The position numbers were made by a program, and so were the translations under genes. Shown in pieces: positions 1-8,395 of a stretch of DNA of 41,342 nucleotides. Position 1 is the first letter of the stretch. Each line of letters starts with the position of its first letter. Source of the DNA: Acidimicrobiaceae bacterium (GTDB lineage Bacteria; Actinomycetota; Acidimicrobiia; Acidimicrobiales; RAAP-2); NCBI GenBank assembly GCA_027355725.1, contig DAIEHI010000144.1, positions 1 to 41,342 of the forward strand, in the 5' to 3' direction. Below the pieces are notes generated by a model, which worked only from the letters and a program-made list of their open reading frames with translations, had not been told where the DNA came from and made no database searches.

Positions 1-44
1 ACGACCGCGATGATCGCTTGGTGTTCTTCTGACCATTCGTACAT
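1..44 (-). CDS. acyl-CoA dehydrogenase-like, N-terminal fragment (runs off the window)
   Basis: Only the first 14-15 codons are present; the gene continues past base 1. The minus strand reads ATG at 44 and gives MYEWSEEHQAIIAVV, which resembles the N-terminus of actinobacterial acyl-CoA dehydrogenases. A GGGAGG/AGGA-rich stretch lies just upstream. The start is 3 nt after the stop of the nitrobindin-like gene, so the two are probably co-transcribed. The family call rests on very few residues. Confidence 0.5.
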   Translation of the reverse strand, partial: MYEWSEEHQAIIAV

Positions 45-47
45 GTC

Positions 48-614
48 CTAGGCCTCCCAACTCACTCGGGTCAATGTGTTGCGATCGGTGTGCATGATGA
101 TCGTGGGGTGCTTTTGATGCTCGACCACGGTTGTCTCGTCGTAGGAGAAGGTGTCCGCATCAATCGTGATGCTCACGTCAAAGCGAGTGGTCTTGGCGAT
201 GGCGTCGAGATACCGGTTCGACAAGATCCCGTAGGTGTTCGATCCGAGCGTGGCCTCGAGTTTGAAACTCGTCGCGTTTGCGTCCACGGTCGCACCGGCG
301 ATCAGCGCCGAGGCGCGCGGGATCAAGAAGCACCGCATCACCTCGCTCGTGTTCGCGTCCCACATCCAGTAGCCGACCTCGGTGTGAAAGGGGGTGTCCT
401 CGCCGCGCTTCCAGGCAGCGGTTCGATAGTCGAGTCCGTAGAGGGACTGCTCTCCATTTTCGACGGGACCGAAGGGCTTGAAAGTGGTGTTCTCCCGGTA
501 GGGCGTTTCGGCGATCTTGCCCTTGTCATTGTGAAAGGCGACGTCCAGTCCGGTGTACTGCGATTCCCACGTGCCCACGAGACCAGCCAGGGGCCCCCAC
601 TCCGCGTACGCCAT
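48..614 (-). CDS. Nitrobindin-like heme-binding beta-barrel protein (THAP4/DUF1794 type)
   Basis: The protein is 188 residues, about the usual length for the single-domain nitrobindin/FABP-like family. It shows the family pattern: an N-terminal GLVGTWES segment, a central FHTEVGYWMWD strand and a C-terminal HTDRNTLTR segment holding the histidine expected to ligate heme. Known members bind ferric heme and react with NO or peroxynitrite; that role here is inferred from the family. There is no signal peptide, so it should be cytoplasmic. The start at 614 was chosen because AGGAG lies 6 nt upstream and the family homology begins there; the open frame extends further upstream but looks non-coding. 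It probably forms an operon with the acyl-CoA dehydrogenase that follows. Confidence 0.75.
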   Translation of the reverse strand: MAYAEWGPLAGLVGTWESQYTGLDVAFHNDKGKIAETPYRENTTFKPFGPVENGEQSLYGLDYRTAAWKRGEDTPFHTEVGYWMWDANTSEVMRCFLIPRASALIAGATVDANATSFKLEATLGSNTYGILSNRYLDAIAKTTRFDVSITIDADTFSYDETTVVEHQKHPTIIMHTDRNTLTRVSWEA

Positions 615-657
615 CAGAACTCCTATGCCTCGCGCCTGCGTCGGCGCCCAGGTAATC

Positions 658-1284
658 CTACGATGCGAGCGACTCATTCGAGAGTGCGGGGCCGATGAGT
701 TGGTCAATAAGTGCCTGGATCCACTGCATCTGGTCCAACGCTGCGACCACCAGTGCCAGGCCCAGCCACGGTTGCGCGTGCGATTGGGTCACGTAGAGCG
801 CAATGAGGAGAACCTGTGAGCCAATGCGTCCTCTGGTGCTCTTGCCGGCGACTCTTCGAATGATCCGGTCGCTCGTGAGCACGGCGTTGAGGCCGGGTAC
901 GCACGCGCGAATGGACCATTTGCCATCGAGTTCTCGAAGCGCCAACGCGAAGAGCGCCGTCGCCGCGCAGAGCAGGGCCAAGCCTGTGTCGATCGAGATC
1001 TCCGCCAACCAGAGTGGCATGGGGGCATGTGTGCCCGGCCAGTGAGCGAGGGTGCTCGTGACGATGCCGATACCGCCGAAGATGGCGACGATGCCGTAGC
1101 GCAACAACCATTGAAGGCTCGTGATCAGGGGAAGCATCGAAGCCACTGGCGATGGGGGCGTTCGTTCGCCGTAAGGTCGTGTGGCTTCGGACCAACTCGC
1201 CCCGGTCCACACACGCCATTGACGCTCACCGCTCGGATCTGGATACCAGCCCGGCGGCACCTGGTTAGGTGGCGCAATACTCAT
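658..1284 (-). CDS. DUF2510-domain membrane protein
   Basis: This 208-residue protein begins with a DUF2510 motif (PPGWYPDPSG followed by RQWRVWTGASW, residues 10-31), a short Trp-rich module common in actinobacterial membrane proteins. Hydrophobic segments follow at about 58-80, 96-117, 155-168 and 171-185. The basic stretch around 140-153 is probably cytoplasmic. The start at 1284 has GGGAGG 8 nt upstream and puts the DUF2510 motif at the N-terminus. It is divergent from the aldehyde dehydrogenase gene, with 38 bp between the two starts. The function is unknown. Confidence 0.65.
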   Translation of the reverse strand: MSIAPPNQVPPGWYPDPSGERQWRVWTGASWSEATRPYGERTPPSPVASMLPLITSLQWLLRYGIVAIFGGIGIVTSTLAHWPGTHAPMPLWLAEISIDTGLALLCAATALFALALRELDGKWSIRACVPGLNAVLTSDRIIRRVAGKSTRGRIGSQVLLIALYVTQSHAQPWLGLALVVAALDQMQWIQALIDQLIGPALSNESLAS

Positions 1285-1322
1285 CGCACTAGCCTCCCAT
1301 ACAAACGACCAAAGGAGGACCG

Positions 1323-3065
1323 ATGACTTCGAAGCGCGGGGCCGCGGCTCCAACATCGGGCGCCCAGGATCAGGTTGCCCTCGACGAAACATCGCTCGAT
1401 CAGGCGGTGAGTGAGGTCAGCGCCCAACGCGACGCGTGGGCACACACGCCCGCGAGCGAGCGAGCTCGGTTGCTCGAACGCATCGTGCACGACACGTTCG
1501 AAGTCGCCGAGGAGTGGAACGCGAGCGCGTGCGCCGCGAAGGGTTACGACCCCAACGGGCCAGTCGGTGGTGAAGAACTCTTCAGTGGCGTGGGGACCTT
1601 CATGCGCATGGCGCAGGCTTTTCATACGTCGATGATCGATATCGCGACCAAGGGTCGCCCCCAGTACCCCGGACCGGTTCGCCATAAGCCCGGTAATCGC
1701 ATCGCGGTCCAGGTCATGCCCGCGAGTGCCTTTGACAGGGTGCTTTACGCAGGAATCACCGGCGAGGTCTGGATGCAGCCCGGGGTCGACGAGGACCAGA
1801 TGAAGGCCACCCAGGCCCAGGCCTACGCGTCGCCCGCCGAGCACGCGGGTGTCTCGCTGGTGCTCGGCGCGGGCAACGTCGCCTCGCTCGGGCCACGTGA
1901 TGTGCTGAGCAAGTTGTTCGCCGAGGGCAAGGTCGTTGTCCTGAAGGCGAATCCGGTCAACGACTACCTCATCCCCTACTGGGAGCGGGCCATGGCGTCA
2001 CTCATCGAGGGAGGTTTTCTGCGCATTGTGCGAGGTGGCGCTCAGGTGGGTGCGTATCTCACCGCTCACCCGCTGATCAGCGACATTCACGTGACGGGTT
2101 CGGACAAGACCCACGACGCGATCGTCTTTGGCACGGGTGCCGAGGGAGCACGGCGAAAGGCAGACAACGAACCACTCATCACCAAGCCGGTGAGCTGTGA
2201 ATTGGGCAACGTGTCACCAGTTGTCATCGTGCCCGGCCTTTGGAGTGCCAAGGAGATCGAGTACCAGGCACGCCACGTTGCGACGATGATCTCGAACAAC
2301 TCAGGCTTCAACTGTCTGACCCCGAGGGTCATCATCACCCACAAGGGCTGGGCGCAACGTGAGGAGTTCTTCGGTGCCCTCGAGCGGGTGTTCAAGTCGC
2401 TGCCCACGAGAAAGCCGTATTACCCGGGCGCCGAGCAACGCCGCTCCATGTTCCTCGAAGCCCACCCCGATGCCCACCAGATTGGCGACGTGACGGATGA
2501 GACCATGGCGTGGACAATCGTGCGTGACGTGGACGCGTCGAACATCGACGACATCTGTCTTAACGTGGAGGCGTTCTGTGCACTCACGAGCGAGACCGCC
2601 CTCGAGGCCACGTCCACGACGGACTTCATCAAGAAGGCGACCGACTTCTGTAACGATGTGGTCTGGGGCACGCTCTCGATGACGTTGCTCGCCGATCCGC
2701 GAACAATGAAGGACCCAGAGAGCGGACCTGCCATCGAAGAGGCCATCGCCAATCTTCGCTACGGCTCCATCGGGGTGAATCTCTGGCACGCCATGAGCTT
2801 CGTCTTCTCGAGCACCGCCTGGGGCGCGTACCCGGGCCACAGTGCGACCGACATCCAGTCAGGAACGGGATTCGTCGGCAATTCCTACCTGTTCGAGCGA
2901 CCGCAGAAGTCCGTCGTGCGTGGACCCTTTGTTTCGAATCCGTCGCCCGCGTGGTTCGCCACCAACGCCAATGGGGGAGCGGTCATGAGGAAGCTCCTCG
3001 CCTTTGAAGCGCACCCGTCCTGGCTAAAGATCCCTGGCCTGATGGCGGCGGCACTTCGCCATTAG
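1323..3065 (+). CDS. Aldehyde dehydrogenase superfamily protein
   Basis: An NAD(P)-dependent aldehyde dehydrogenase of 580 residues, longer than the usual 450-500. Visible landmarks are the cofactor-domain segment with VVLKANP (205-211), VTGS (257-260), the general-base region SCELGN with Glu293, and the nucleophile region NNSGFNC with Cys331. The family oxidises aldehydes to acids or acyl-CoA, but the substrate cannot be read from the sequence. The start is well supported by AAAGGAGG directly upstream. Its stop codon overlaps by four bases that of the convergent lipoprotein gene. Confidence 0.85.
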   Translation: MTSKRGAAAPTSGAQDQVALDETSLDQAVSEVSAQRDAWAHTPASERARLLERIVHDTFEVAEEWNASACAAKGYDPNGPVGGEELFSGVGTFMRMAQAFHTSMIDIATKGRPQYPGPVRHKPGNRIAVQVMPASAFDRVLYAGITGEVWMQPGVDEDQMKATQAQAYASPAEHAGVSLVLGAGNVASLGPRDVLSKLFAEGKVVVLKANPVNDYLIPYWERAMASLIEGGFLRIVRGGAQVGAYLTAHPLISDIHVTGSDKTHDAIVFGTGAEGARRKADNEPLITKPVSCELGNVSPVVIVPGLWSAKEIEYQARHVATMISNNSGFNCLTPRVIITHKGWAQREEFFGALERVFKSLPTRKPYYPGAEQRRSMFLEAHPDAHQIGDVTDETMAWTIVRDVDASNIDDICLNVEAFCALTSETALEATSTTDFIKKATDFCNDVVWGTLSMTLLADPRTMKDPESGPAIEEAIANLRYGSIGVNLWHAMSFVFSSTAWGAYPGHSATDIQSGTGFVGNSYLFERPQKSVVRGPFVSNPSPAWFATNANGGAVMRKLLAFEAHPSWLKIPGLMAAALRH

Positions 3066-4123
3066 GGGTGCAGCGCGAGCAGCGTACTGACGCCGATCGC
3101 GGCGCAGGTCGTGGTGCCGCACGCCACGTCCACCAGGGCCGATGGCACGTACTGCAGGCGGCTCGCAACGACGGAGGAGTTCGTGAGCGTGGCCAGCCAC
3201 GGTTGACCCGTGGCGTTCTCTCCAACGATCACGCAGTGTCCGATGCTCGTGCACGCGAGTGCGCTGGCCTTGACCCTCAGTGCGGTGGCGTGCCAGAGAC
3301 GCGCGAAGGTGGTGCTTCGAACAATGAACGAGGACGTGGTGGTGTTCGCGATCGCCACGCACGTGAGTTTCACGCAGTGCAGTGAACTCAGGCTGACCCA
3401 GGACGGTGGGGTGGGTCGAGCGATCCAGTTGAGTCCGGCGTCGTGGGTGACTTCGAGATCCAAGGTACCGGCGCCACTCTCGGCGCTCACCATGCAGTTG
3501 AGGGCGTCCGTGCACGAAACGCTCTTGACTGTTTCGCCGAGGGTCCAGGGGAGGGGCGTTGGAGCTGACCACGTGACGCCGCCATCGCTCGTGAACGAGA
3601 TTGCCGACACGTTGTTCGTCGTCCCCGTTGAGCTGGCGGTCGACGTGGTGCTCACGATTGCCGCGCATGCGCCGGCGACGAAGCAATCCAATGCGCGAAC
3701 GCCCTGACTCGTGGGCGGTACGTCTTGGACGGTGACTGATTGGGACGACGCGTTATAGACCCACACGAGTGAACCACTGGGCTGAATGCCACCAATGAGA
3801 CATCCGGTCTTCCAGCACGACGTCGAGGTGATCAGGGACGAGGGGGCTTCAGGAACGTTGAGCACCGACCAACTCCCATTGCTCCGGCGATACTCGCCGA
3901 CCGAGGAGGGCACGAGTTGGGAACCCGTCGTTCCGAGGGCAATGCAGGAGTTGCTCGTTGTGCACGCGACCTTGTGAAGGGGCACCGCGATACCGATTGA
4001 GGGGATGCCAGTGACGTGAGGGACCGCCCTTGTGCTGTTGGTACATCCCGCGAGGACCAGTGCCGACGAAAGGACCGCGACGGCGCGCCACGTGCGACGT
4101 GCGCGCAAGAATCGTGGAATCAT
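3062..4123 (-). CDS. Secreted lipoprotein with propeller-like repeats
   Basis: The 353-residue protein has a basic N-terminus, a hydrophobic segment and a lipobox LAGC with lipidated Cys27, so it should be anchored on the outer face of the membrane. The mature part contains repeated units of roughly 45 residues with paired cysteines (CTTSNSC, CWKTGC, CTDALNC, CTSIGHC, CGTTTC) and SxDGGxTW-type turns such as SDGGVTWSAP and HDAGLNWIA. These resemble BNR/Ycf48-like beta-propeller repeats, and the paired cysteines could form one disulfide per blade. The ligand and function are unknown. No strong ribosome binding site is visible. Confidence 0.65.
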   Translation of the reverse strand: MIPRFLRARRTWRAVAVLSSALVLAGCTNSTRAVPHVTGIPSIGIAVPLHKVACTTSNSCIALGTTGSQLVPSSVGEYRRSNGSWSVLNVPEAPSSLITSTSCWKTGCLIGGIQPSGSLVWVYNASSQSVTVQDVPPTSQGVRALDCFVAGACAAIVSTTSTASSTGTTNNVSAISFTSDGGVTWSAPTPLPWTLGETVKSVSCTDALNCMVSAESGAGTLDLEVTHDAGLNWIARPTPPSWVSLSSLHCVKLTCVAIANTTTSSFIVRSTTFARLWHATALRVKASALACTSIGHCVIVGENATGQPWLATLTNSSVVASRLQYVPSALVDVACGTTTCAAIGVSTLLALHP

Positions 4124-4212
4124 GGCTTGCTACGTGCTTTCATCTGACAAGGGGTGATAGTCGATGTTACCGAGCGCCCGGAGTCATCGGGGCGGCTCGC
4201 CTGATGGGGGCG

Positions 4213-4218
4213 TACCCT
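4213..4218 (+). promoter_or_regulatory. -10 box for leaderless marP-like gene
   Basis: TACCCT lies 6 nt before ATG 4225, and there is no clear Shine-Dalgarno at the preferred spacing. Predicted from position and TANNNT consensus only. Confidence 0.4.
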
Positions 4219-4224
4219 TGGGGG

Positions 4225-5379
4225 ATGAGTTGGGTTGACCTCGTCATCGTTGTCGTGGTGTTCCTTGGTGTTCTGCGCGGGCGAAGCGAAGGGGCACTTC
4301 GTCAGGTTGCGAGTCTGGTGGGGCTCGCGGCGGGCTTCATCCTCTCGACCATGGTGGCGCCTCGACTCAGTTCGCAGTTCACGAATGCCTCGTGGCGGCC
4401 ACTGCTCGCCCTGGGCATAGTGCTCGTCGGCTCGATGCTCGGGAGCACTCTTGGTGGAATGCTTGGATCACTCGGCGCCCGATCGCTTCGCAGCCTGAAG
4501 CTGGGCGCAATCGATCGCATCGCGGGCGCGGCGCTCGGGGGGATTGGATCACTCGTCGTGTGCTGGTTCCTTGCGGGCCTTTTGGGCTCGGTCACCTGGG
4601 GTTCTCTCGCGACCCAGATCCAGAACTCGAGCGTGCTCGCTGCGATGGACAAGGTGATGCCTCCGATTCCCGCGATGGAAGCTCGCGTGCAGGCTCTCTT
4701 TCGAAGTGCGGGCTTTCCGGCGGTCTTTGCGAGCATCATCGCCCCCTCGCTCGCCCCCTCGGCGACGCCGAGTCAGCTTGGCCCCGTGGTGTCGGGACTT
4801 GGCGGACCGACCAGTGTCCAAAAAGTGCTCGCGAGCGGTGCGTGTGGATCACTGAGCCAGGGAACGGCGTTCTTCGTCTCGGCGCACATGGCGGTGACCA
4901 ACGCGCACGTGGTCGCTGGTTACTCCCAGGTGAGTGTCGCGGGCGCCCCAGCCCAAGTGGCGTTCTATGACCCGTTACACGACATCGCAGTCTTGCGAGT
5001 CCCGTCACTCAGTGAGCCGGTCCTTCACTTTCAAACCCCGGTGCCAACGCGCGGAACACCGGTTCAGGTGATTGGCTTTCCGCTCAACTCCTCACGCACG
5101 GGCGCGCCGGGGGTGATCGAAGGAGAACTCTCGGGCCAAGGTCGTGATATCTACAACCAGCGCTTGTTCAACAAGACGGTGCTCGCGGTCTCGGTGAACG
5201 TCCAGCCCGGTAATTCGGGAAGTCCCGTGTTCGATCACGGTTTGGTCGCCGGTGTCATCGAATCCAAATCGCTCAGTCAGCCCTTGACCGCGTACGCAAT
5301 CCCCAATGACGTTGTCGAACACGACATCGCCATGACGCCGGCGTCTGGCTCGGCGTCCACCCAGGGTTGTGTGCCCTAG
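4225..5379 (+). CDS. marP: MarP-like membrane serine protease (CvpA + trypsin-like)
   Basis: The 384-residue protein has an N-terminal CvpA-type membrane domain with about four helices (residues 1-125), then a chymotrypsin-like protease domain outside the membrane. The catalytic triad is visible as His228 (TNAHVV), Asp253 (LHDIAVL) and Ser331 (GNSGSP). Cys207 and Cys382 sit where the stabilising disulfide of mycobacterial MarP (acid-resistance periplasmic protease, Rv3671c) occurs. The family is needed for survival in acid or oxidative stress; that role here is inferred. The start at 4225 was chosen because MSWVDLVI opens the first helix and TACCCT lies 6 nt upstream, the leaderless pattern seen throughout this window. 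The stop overlaps that of convergent gabT by 4 bp. Confidence 0.85.
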   Translation: MSWVDLVIVVVVFLGVLRGRSEGALRQVASLVGLAAGFILSTMVAPRLSSQFTNASWRPLLALGIVLVGSMLGSTLGGMLGSLGARSLRSLKLGAIDRIAGAALGGIGSLVVCWFLAGLLGSVTWGSLATQIQNSSVLAAMDKVMPPIPAMEARVQALFRSAGFPAVFASIIAPSLAPSATPSQLGPVVSGLGGPTSVQKVLASGACGSLSQGTAFFVSAHMAVTNAHVVAGYSQVSVAGAPAQVAFYDPLHDIAVLRVPSLSEPVLHFQTPVPTRGTPVQVIGFPLNSSRTGAPGVIEGELSGQGRDIYNQRLFNKTVLAVSVNVQPGNSGSPVFDHGLVAGVIESKSLSQPLTAYAIPNDVVEHDIAMTPASGSASTQGCVP

Positions 5380-6713
5380 CGCGCTTGGCGAACGGCGCTG
5401 GCGAGGACGTTGAGGCCGTCGAGAAGTTGGTCGTCGGTGATGACCAGTGGCGGCAAGAGTCGGATGACGTTGCCGTAGGTGCCACAGGCGAGTGCGATGA
5501 CGCCGTTCTGGTTGCAGTACGACACGATCGACTTCGCGGCGGCGGCATTGGGGTTCTTCGTTCCCGGCTCGACCAACTCAAAGGCGATCATGGCGCCACG
5601 ACCGCGCACGTCACCAATGATGGCGACGTCTTGTTGGAGCGTGCGAAGGCCCTTCATGATGATGGCCTCGATCTCCCTCGCGCGCGCAACCAGGTTGCGG
5701 TCGCGCAGCGTGTTGATCGTGGCGAGTGCCGCCGCGGCCGCCACGGGGTTGCCACCGTAGGTACCGCCGAGTCCGCCTTCGTGCACCTTGTTCATCAGTT
5801 CGGCGCGTCCGGTCACCGCGGCGAGCGGCATGCCACCGGCGAGACCCTTGGCCATGGTGACAATGTCGGGGATGACGTTCTCGTGATTGACGGCGAACCA
5901 GTCACCGGTACGACAGAAGCCGCTTTGGATCTCATCAGCGATGAAGACCACGCCATTCTTCGTGGTCCACTCTGACAGTGCGGGCAAGAAGCCCTCGGCG
6001 GGCACGATGAACCCACCCTCGCCCTGGATGGGCTCGATGAGCAGTGCCGCGACGTTGCTGGCCCCGACTTGGACCTCGATCTCTTTGATCGCGCGCTCAG
6101 CGGCTTCGGCGCCGCTCAGGCCGTCAAGGAATGGATAGCTCATCGAAACGCGGTAGATCTCGGGCGCGAAGGGACCGAAGTGATCCTTGTAGGGCATGTT
6201 CTTCGCGGTGAGGGCCATCGTGAGATTGGTGCGTCCGTGGTACGCGTGGTCAAAGACGATGATGGCCTGGCGACCAGTCGCGAGACGTGCGATCTTGACG
6301 GCGTTCTCGACTGCTTCGGAGCCTGAGTTGAACAGTGCGGAGGTCTTCTCGTGGGTTCCCGGGGTCAGTGCGGCGAGCTCTTCGCAGACCGCGACGTAAC
6401 TCTCGTAGGGGGTGACCATGAAACAAGTGTGGGTGAATGCGGCGACCTGGGCACTCACGGCGTCGATCACCTCGGGCACGGCGTGGCCAACGGTGGTGAC
6501 CGCGATGCCCGAACCGAGGTCGAGGATCTGGTTGCCGTCGACGTCGCGAACGATCGCCCCATCGGCGCGCTCGATGTAGACGGGGAACCCGTTGGTCAGG
6601 CCCGCGCTGACGACGGCCTTGCGGCGTTCGTGAAGGGCGCGTGACTTGGGCCCGGGTATCTCAGTGACGACTTTGCGTTCTGTGCCTACTGCTGACTCGA
6701 TTGACGAAACCAT
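5376..6713 (-). CDS. gabT: 4-aminobutyrate aminotransferase (class III PLP enzyme)
   Basis: A 445-residue class-III aminotransferase. PLP-site landmarks are NSGSEAVE (129-136), IADEIQSG with Asp260, and the Schiff-base lysine Lys289 in TMAKGLAGG. The length and N-terminus (GPKSRALHERR, VDGNQILDLGSGIAV) match actinobacterial GabT, which transfers the amino group of GABA to 2-oxoglutarate to give succinate semialdehyde. Related omega-amino acid transaminases are the main alternative. AGGAG 6 nt before ATG 6713 fixes the start. A 12-bp perfect inverted repeat overlaps this ribosome binding site and the probable transcription start, which suggests repressor control. No gabD lies next to it. Confidence 0.88.
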   Translation of the reverse strand: MVSSIESAVGTERKVVTEIPGPKSRALHERRKAVVSAGLTNGFPVYIERADGAIVRDVDGNQILDLGSGIAVTTVGHAVPEVIDAVSAQVAAFTHTCFMVTPYESYVAVCEELAALTPGTHEKTSALFNSGSEAVENAVKIARLATGRQAIIVFDHAYHGRTNLTMALTAKNMPYKDHFGPFAPEIYRVSMSYPFLDGLSGAEAAERAIKEIEVQVGASNVAALLIEPIQGEGGFIVPAEGFLPALSEWTTKNGVVFIADEIQSGFCRTGDWFAVNHENVIPDIVTMAKGLAGGMPLAAVTGRAELMNKVHEGGLGGTYGGNPVAAAAALATINTLRDRNLVARAREIEAIIMKGLRTLQQDVAIIGDVRGRGAMIAFELVEPGTKNPNAAAAKSIVSYCNQNGVIALACGTYGNVIRLLPPLVITDDQLLDGLNVLASAVRQAR

Positions 6714-6722
6714 GGTGATCTC

Positions 6723-6755
6723 CTAGGAAAGTCCAACGTGTGCGGACTTTCCTAG
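6723..6755 (-). promoter_or_regulatory. Perfect 12-bp inverted repeat in the gabT leader (probable operator)
   Basis: CTAGGAAAGTCC (6723-6734) and GGACTTTCCTAG (6744-6755) are perfect inverted repeats around a 9-nt spacer. On the minus strand the proximal arm shares two bases with the gabT Shine-Dalgarno. A possible -10 TACGCT (6754-6759) lies at the distal arm. The position suits a repressor operator over the start site, or a hairpin that hides the ribosome binding site. Confidence 0.6.
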
Positions 6756-6786
6756 CGTACCTGCGTTGGAGCGGTCGGTCACAAGA

Positions 6787-6822
6787 CGAAGAAACGGGTG
6801 ACTCGCGTCACCCGTTTCTTCG
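6787..6822 (-). terminator. GNRA-capped hairpin terminator of tRNA-Ser(CGA)
   Basis: A 16-bp perfect stem (6787-6802 with 6807-6822) has a 4-nt loop that reads GCGA on the minus strand. It starts directly after the tRNA CCA end. The 3' arm ends TTTCTTCG and is followed by TCTTGT, a weak U-rich tail. It is likely an intrinsic terminator or 3' processing signal. Confidence 0.7.
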
Positions 6823-6910
6823 TGGCGGAGGAGGTGGGATTTGAACCCACGGTGCCCGTAGACACAGCAGTTTTCGAGACTGCCCGATTCGGCCGCTCTC
6901 GCACCCCTCC
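6823..6910 (-). tRNA. tRNA-Ser (anticodon CGA), CCA encoded
   Basis: Read on the minus strand, it has a 7-bp acceptor stem (GGAGGGG with CTCCTCC, one G-U pair), the anticodon stem GCAGT/ACTGC with loop CTCGAAA (anticodon CGA), a long variable arm typical of serine tRNAs, and a T arm GTGGG/CCCAC with TTCAAAT. Discriminator G is followed by an encoded CCA (6823-6825). It reads UCG codons. Confidence 0.95.
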
Positions 6911-6917
6911 GTCAACG

Positions 6918-6923
6918 AGTCTA
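6918..6923 (-). promoter_or_regulatory. -10 box of tRNA-Ser(CGA)
   Basis: TAGACT on the minus strand ends 7 nt before the mature tRNA 5' end. Transcription would therefore begin at or next to tRNA nucleotide 1. Predicted from consensus and spacing. Confidence 0.5.
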
Positions 6924-7023
6924 CTGCCCAGCACCGCAGGGCCCTTTGGGGACTGATCGGTGGCGATGGACTACGTCAAACGACCAGTGACGCCTCTAAC
7001 GTGAGCGGGGGAAGGTGGCGTTG

Positions 7024-7482
7024 ATGAGTGATGATCGAGACGTTCAGTTCATGACCAGGGCACTCGAGTTAGCCCGCGACGCATCGCTACACGAGGACGT
7101 TCCGGTGGGGTGCGTGCTTGTGGCGAACGGAGAGATCATTGGCGAAGGTGAGAATCGTCGCGAGGTCGATCGAGATCCAACGGCGCACGCCGAGATCATC
7201 GCCCTTCGAGACGCCGCTACTCGTCGAGATGGCTGGCGCATGGACGGTGTCACGGCCTATGTCACGTTGGAACCGTGCGTCATGTGCGCCGGCGCACTGT
7301 TGAACGCGCGAGTGGCGCACGTGGTGATCGGCGCGCTGGATGAGAAGGCGGGGGCCGTCGGATCGCGATACAACATCTTGAGCGACCCACGCCTTCTGCA
7401 CGAATCAAGTGTCACGTACGACGTTGGCCGAGAGGGGTCTCAAGCACTCTTGCGCGCGTTCTTCGCCGAGCGTCGCGTCTAG
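7024..7482 (+). CDS. tadA: tRNA-specific adenosine deaminase
   Basis: The 152-residue protein is a cytidine/deoxycytidylate-deaminase-fold zinc enzyme. It has the HAE motif (His55, catalytic Glu57) and PCVMC (Cys85, Cys88) for zinc binding, plus the TadA hallmark VGSRYNILSD. TadA converts adenosine 34 to inosine in tRNA-Arg(ACG). The start at 7024 was chosen because GGGGGAAGG lies about 9 nt upstream; an upstream in-frame GTG at 7015 abuts that sequence. In many actinobacteria tadA lies next to a tRNA-Ser, SRP RNA and dnaX, exactly as here. Confidence 0.9.
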   Translation: MSDDRDVQFMTRALELARDASLHEDVPVGCVLVANGEIIGEGENRREVDRDPTAHAEIIALRDAATRRDGWRMDGVTAYVTLEPCVMCAGALLNARVAHVVIGALDEKAGAVGSRYNILSDPRLLHESSVTYDVGREGSQALLRAFFAERRV

Positions 7483-7520
7483 TCGATTCCTCTAGGAGGC
7501 TGCGATACGGCCCGAAGTCG

Positions 7521-8021
7521 TCACCATGGTCCTCGCCCCGCGGTGAGGTCCAGCTCGTAACGTGAGGCCGGGCGACCATTGATCTCGGCGGGGCCGGTCA
7601 CGTTGAATCCCGTCTTTTCCAATACTCGCTTGGAGCCGACGTTGGTGTCGCTCACGACTGCCTTCAATGCGCTCAAGCCGTACACGTCTCTTGCGAGCTG
7701 TATCACTCGCGTCACTGCTTCGCTGGCAACGCCGCGACCAGTGACTCGTTGCGCGAGGCGGTACCCGAGGTCAGCAGCCCCTTCTCGCACGTCATAGAGA
7801 TTCACTCGACCCACGACCGCGCCATCTGAGTCGACGAGGACATGAAAGACACAGGTCCCGGCTTCTTGCTCGGCGAGCTGGTTTCGGTGCTCTCGGGAGT
7901 ACTGCTCAAAGAACTCGTCGCCCCGATCCGAAATGGACTGCGCAAAATACGCTCGGTTCTCCAACTCGAAGGCCAGGACTGTCGCCTCGTCGACTTCGCT
8001 CATTCTTCGAAGTTCAATCAT
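7521..8021 (-). CDS. GNAT N-acetyltransferase, RimJ/RimL-like
   Basis: A 166-residue GNAT-fold acetyltransferase. The acetyl-CoA binding region is recognisable around LGYRLAQRVTGRGVASEAVTRV (Q/R-x-x-G-x-G/A type loop), followed by the typical C-terminal NVGSKRVLEKTGFNVTG. The closest general type is RimJ/RimL, which acetylates protein N-termini or small substrates; the true substrate is unknown. TAGTTT lies 8 nt before ATG 8021 and there is no Shine-Dalgarno, consistent with a leaderless start. It is convergent with tadA, 38 bp apart. Confidence 0.75.
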   Translation of the reverse strand: MIELRRMSEVDEATVLAFELENRAYFAQSISDRGDEFFEQYSREHRNQLAEQEAGTCVFHVLVDSDGAVVGRVNLYDVREGAADLGYRLAQRVTGRGVASEAVTRVIQLARDVYGLSALKAVVSDTNVGSKRVLEKTGFNVTGPAEINGRPASRYELDLTAGRGPW

Positions 8022-8310
8022 CGGGTCGTAAACTACTCGCGATCTCTCACTGCGGTTGCCTTGGGGTATCGCGACCTGTGTCGAGGTGTCGTCCTCTCAC
8101 AAGATCCTCCAATGATGGCGTCACTCGATCGCTCAACTGATCAGTCGCCTGCATGTCGAGCGCCCACGGACCGTCGTCGCGAACGACATCGTGCGCAGGG
8201 CGCAGTTGATTGCCGGGACTGTGGTCGCGAGTGCACGGGTCGCGACGGGGAAGCGCGACCGTTATGGGCCGTCATTATGGGGCGACACCACTTTCTCCAA
8301 GACCCCTCGG
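8022..8310. other. Intergenic region without a recognised gene
   Basis: This 289-bp gap lies between the GNAT gene and tRNA-Ser(GGA). Open frames here run through both neighbours and do not look coding. The only structure noticed is a 7-bp inverted repeat (GGTCGCG 8238-8244, CGCGACC 8254-8260) with no T-run, which might end the tRNA transcript. Confidence 0.5.
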
Positions 8311-8395
8311 CGGAGGAGGTGGGATTTGAACCCACGGAAGGTTTCCCTTCACACGATTTCCAATCGTGCCGATTCGGCCGCTCTCGCACTCCTCC
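8311..8395 (-). tRNA. tRNA-Ser (anticodon GGA), CCA not encoded
   Basis: Minus-strand tRNA with perfect acceptor GGAGGAG/CTCCTCC, anticodon stem CACGA/TCGTG with loop TTGGAAA (anticodon GGA), a long variable arm (GTGAAGGGAAACCTTC region) and T arm GTGGG/CCCAC. Discriminator G is followed by CCG, so CCA must be added enzymatically, unlike in the CGA serine tRNA. It reads UCC/UCU codons. Confidence 0.95.

Noticed and set aside
8238..8260. Terminator for tRNA-Ser(GGA)
   Set aside because: Only a 7-bp stem, about 50 bp downstream of the tRNA and without a T-run; too weak to call.
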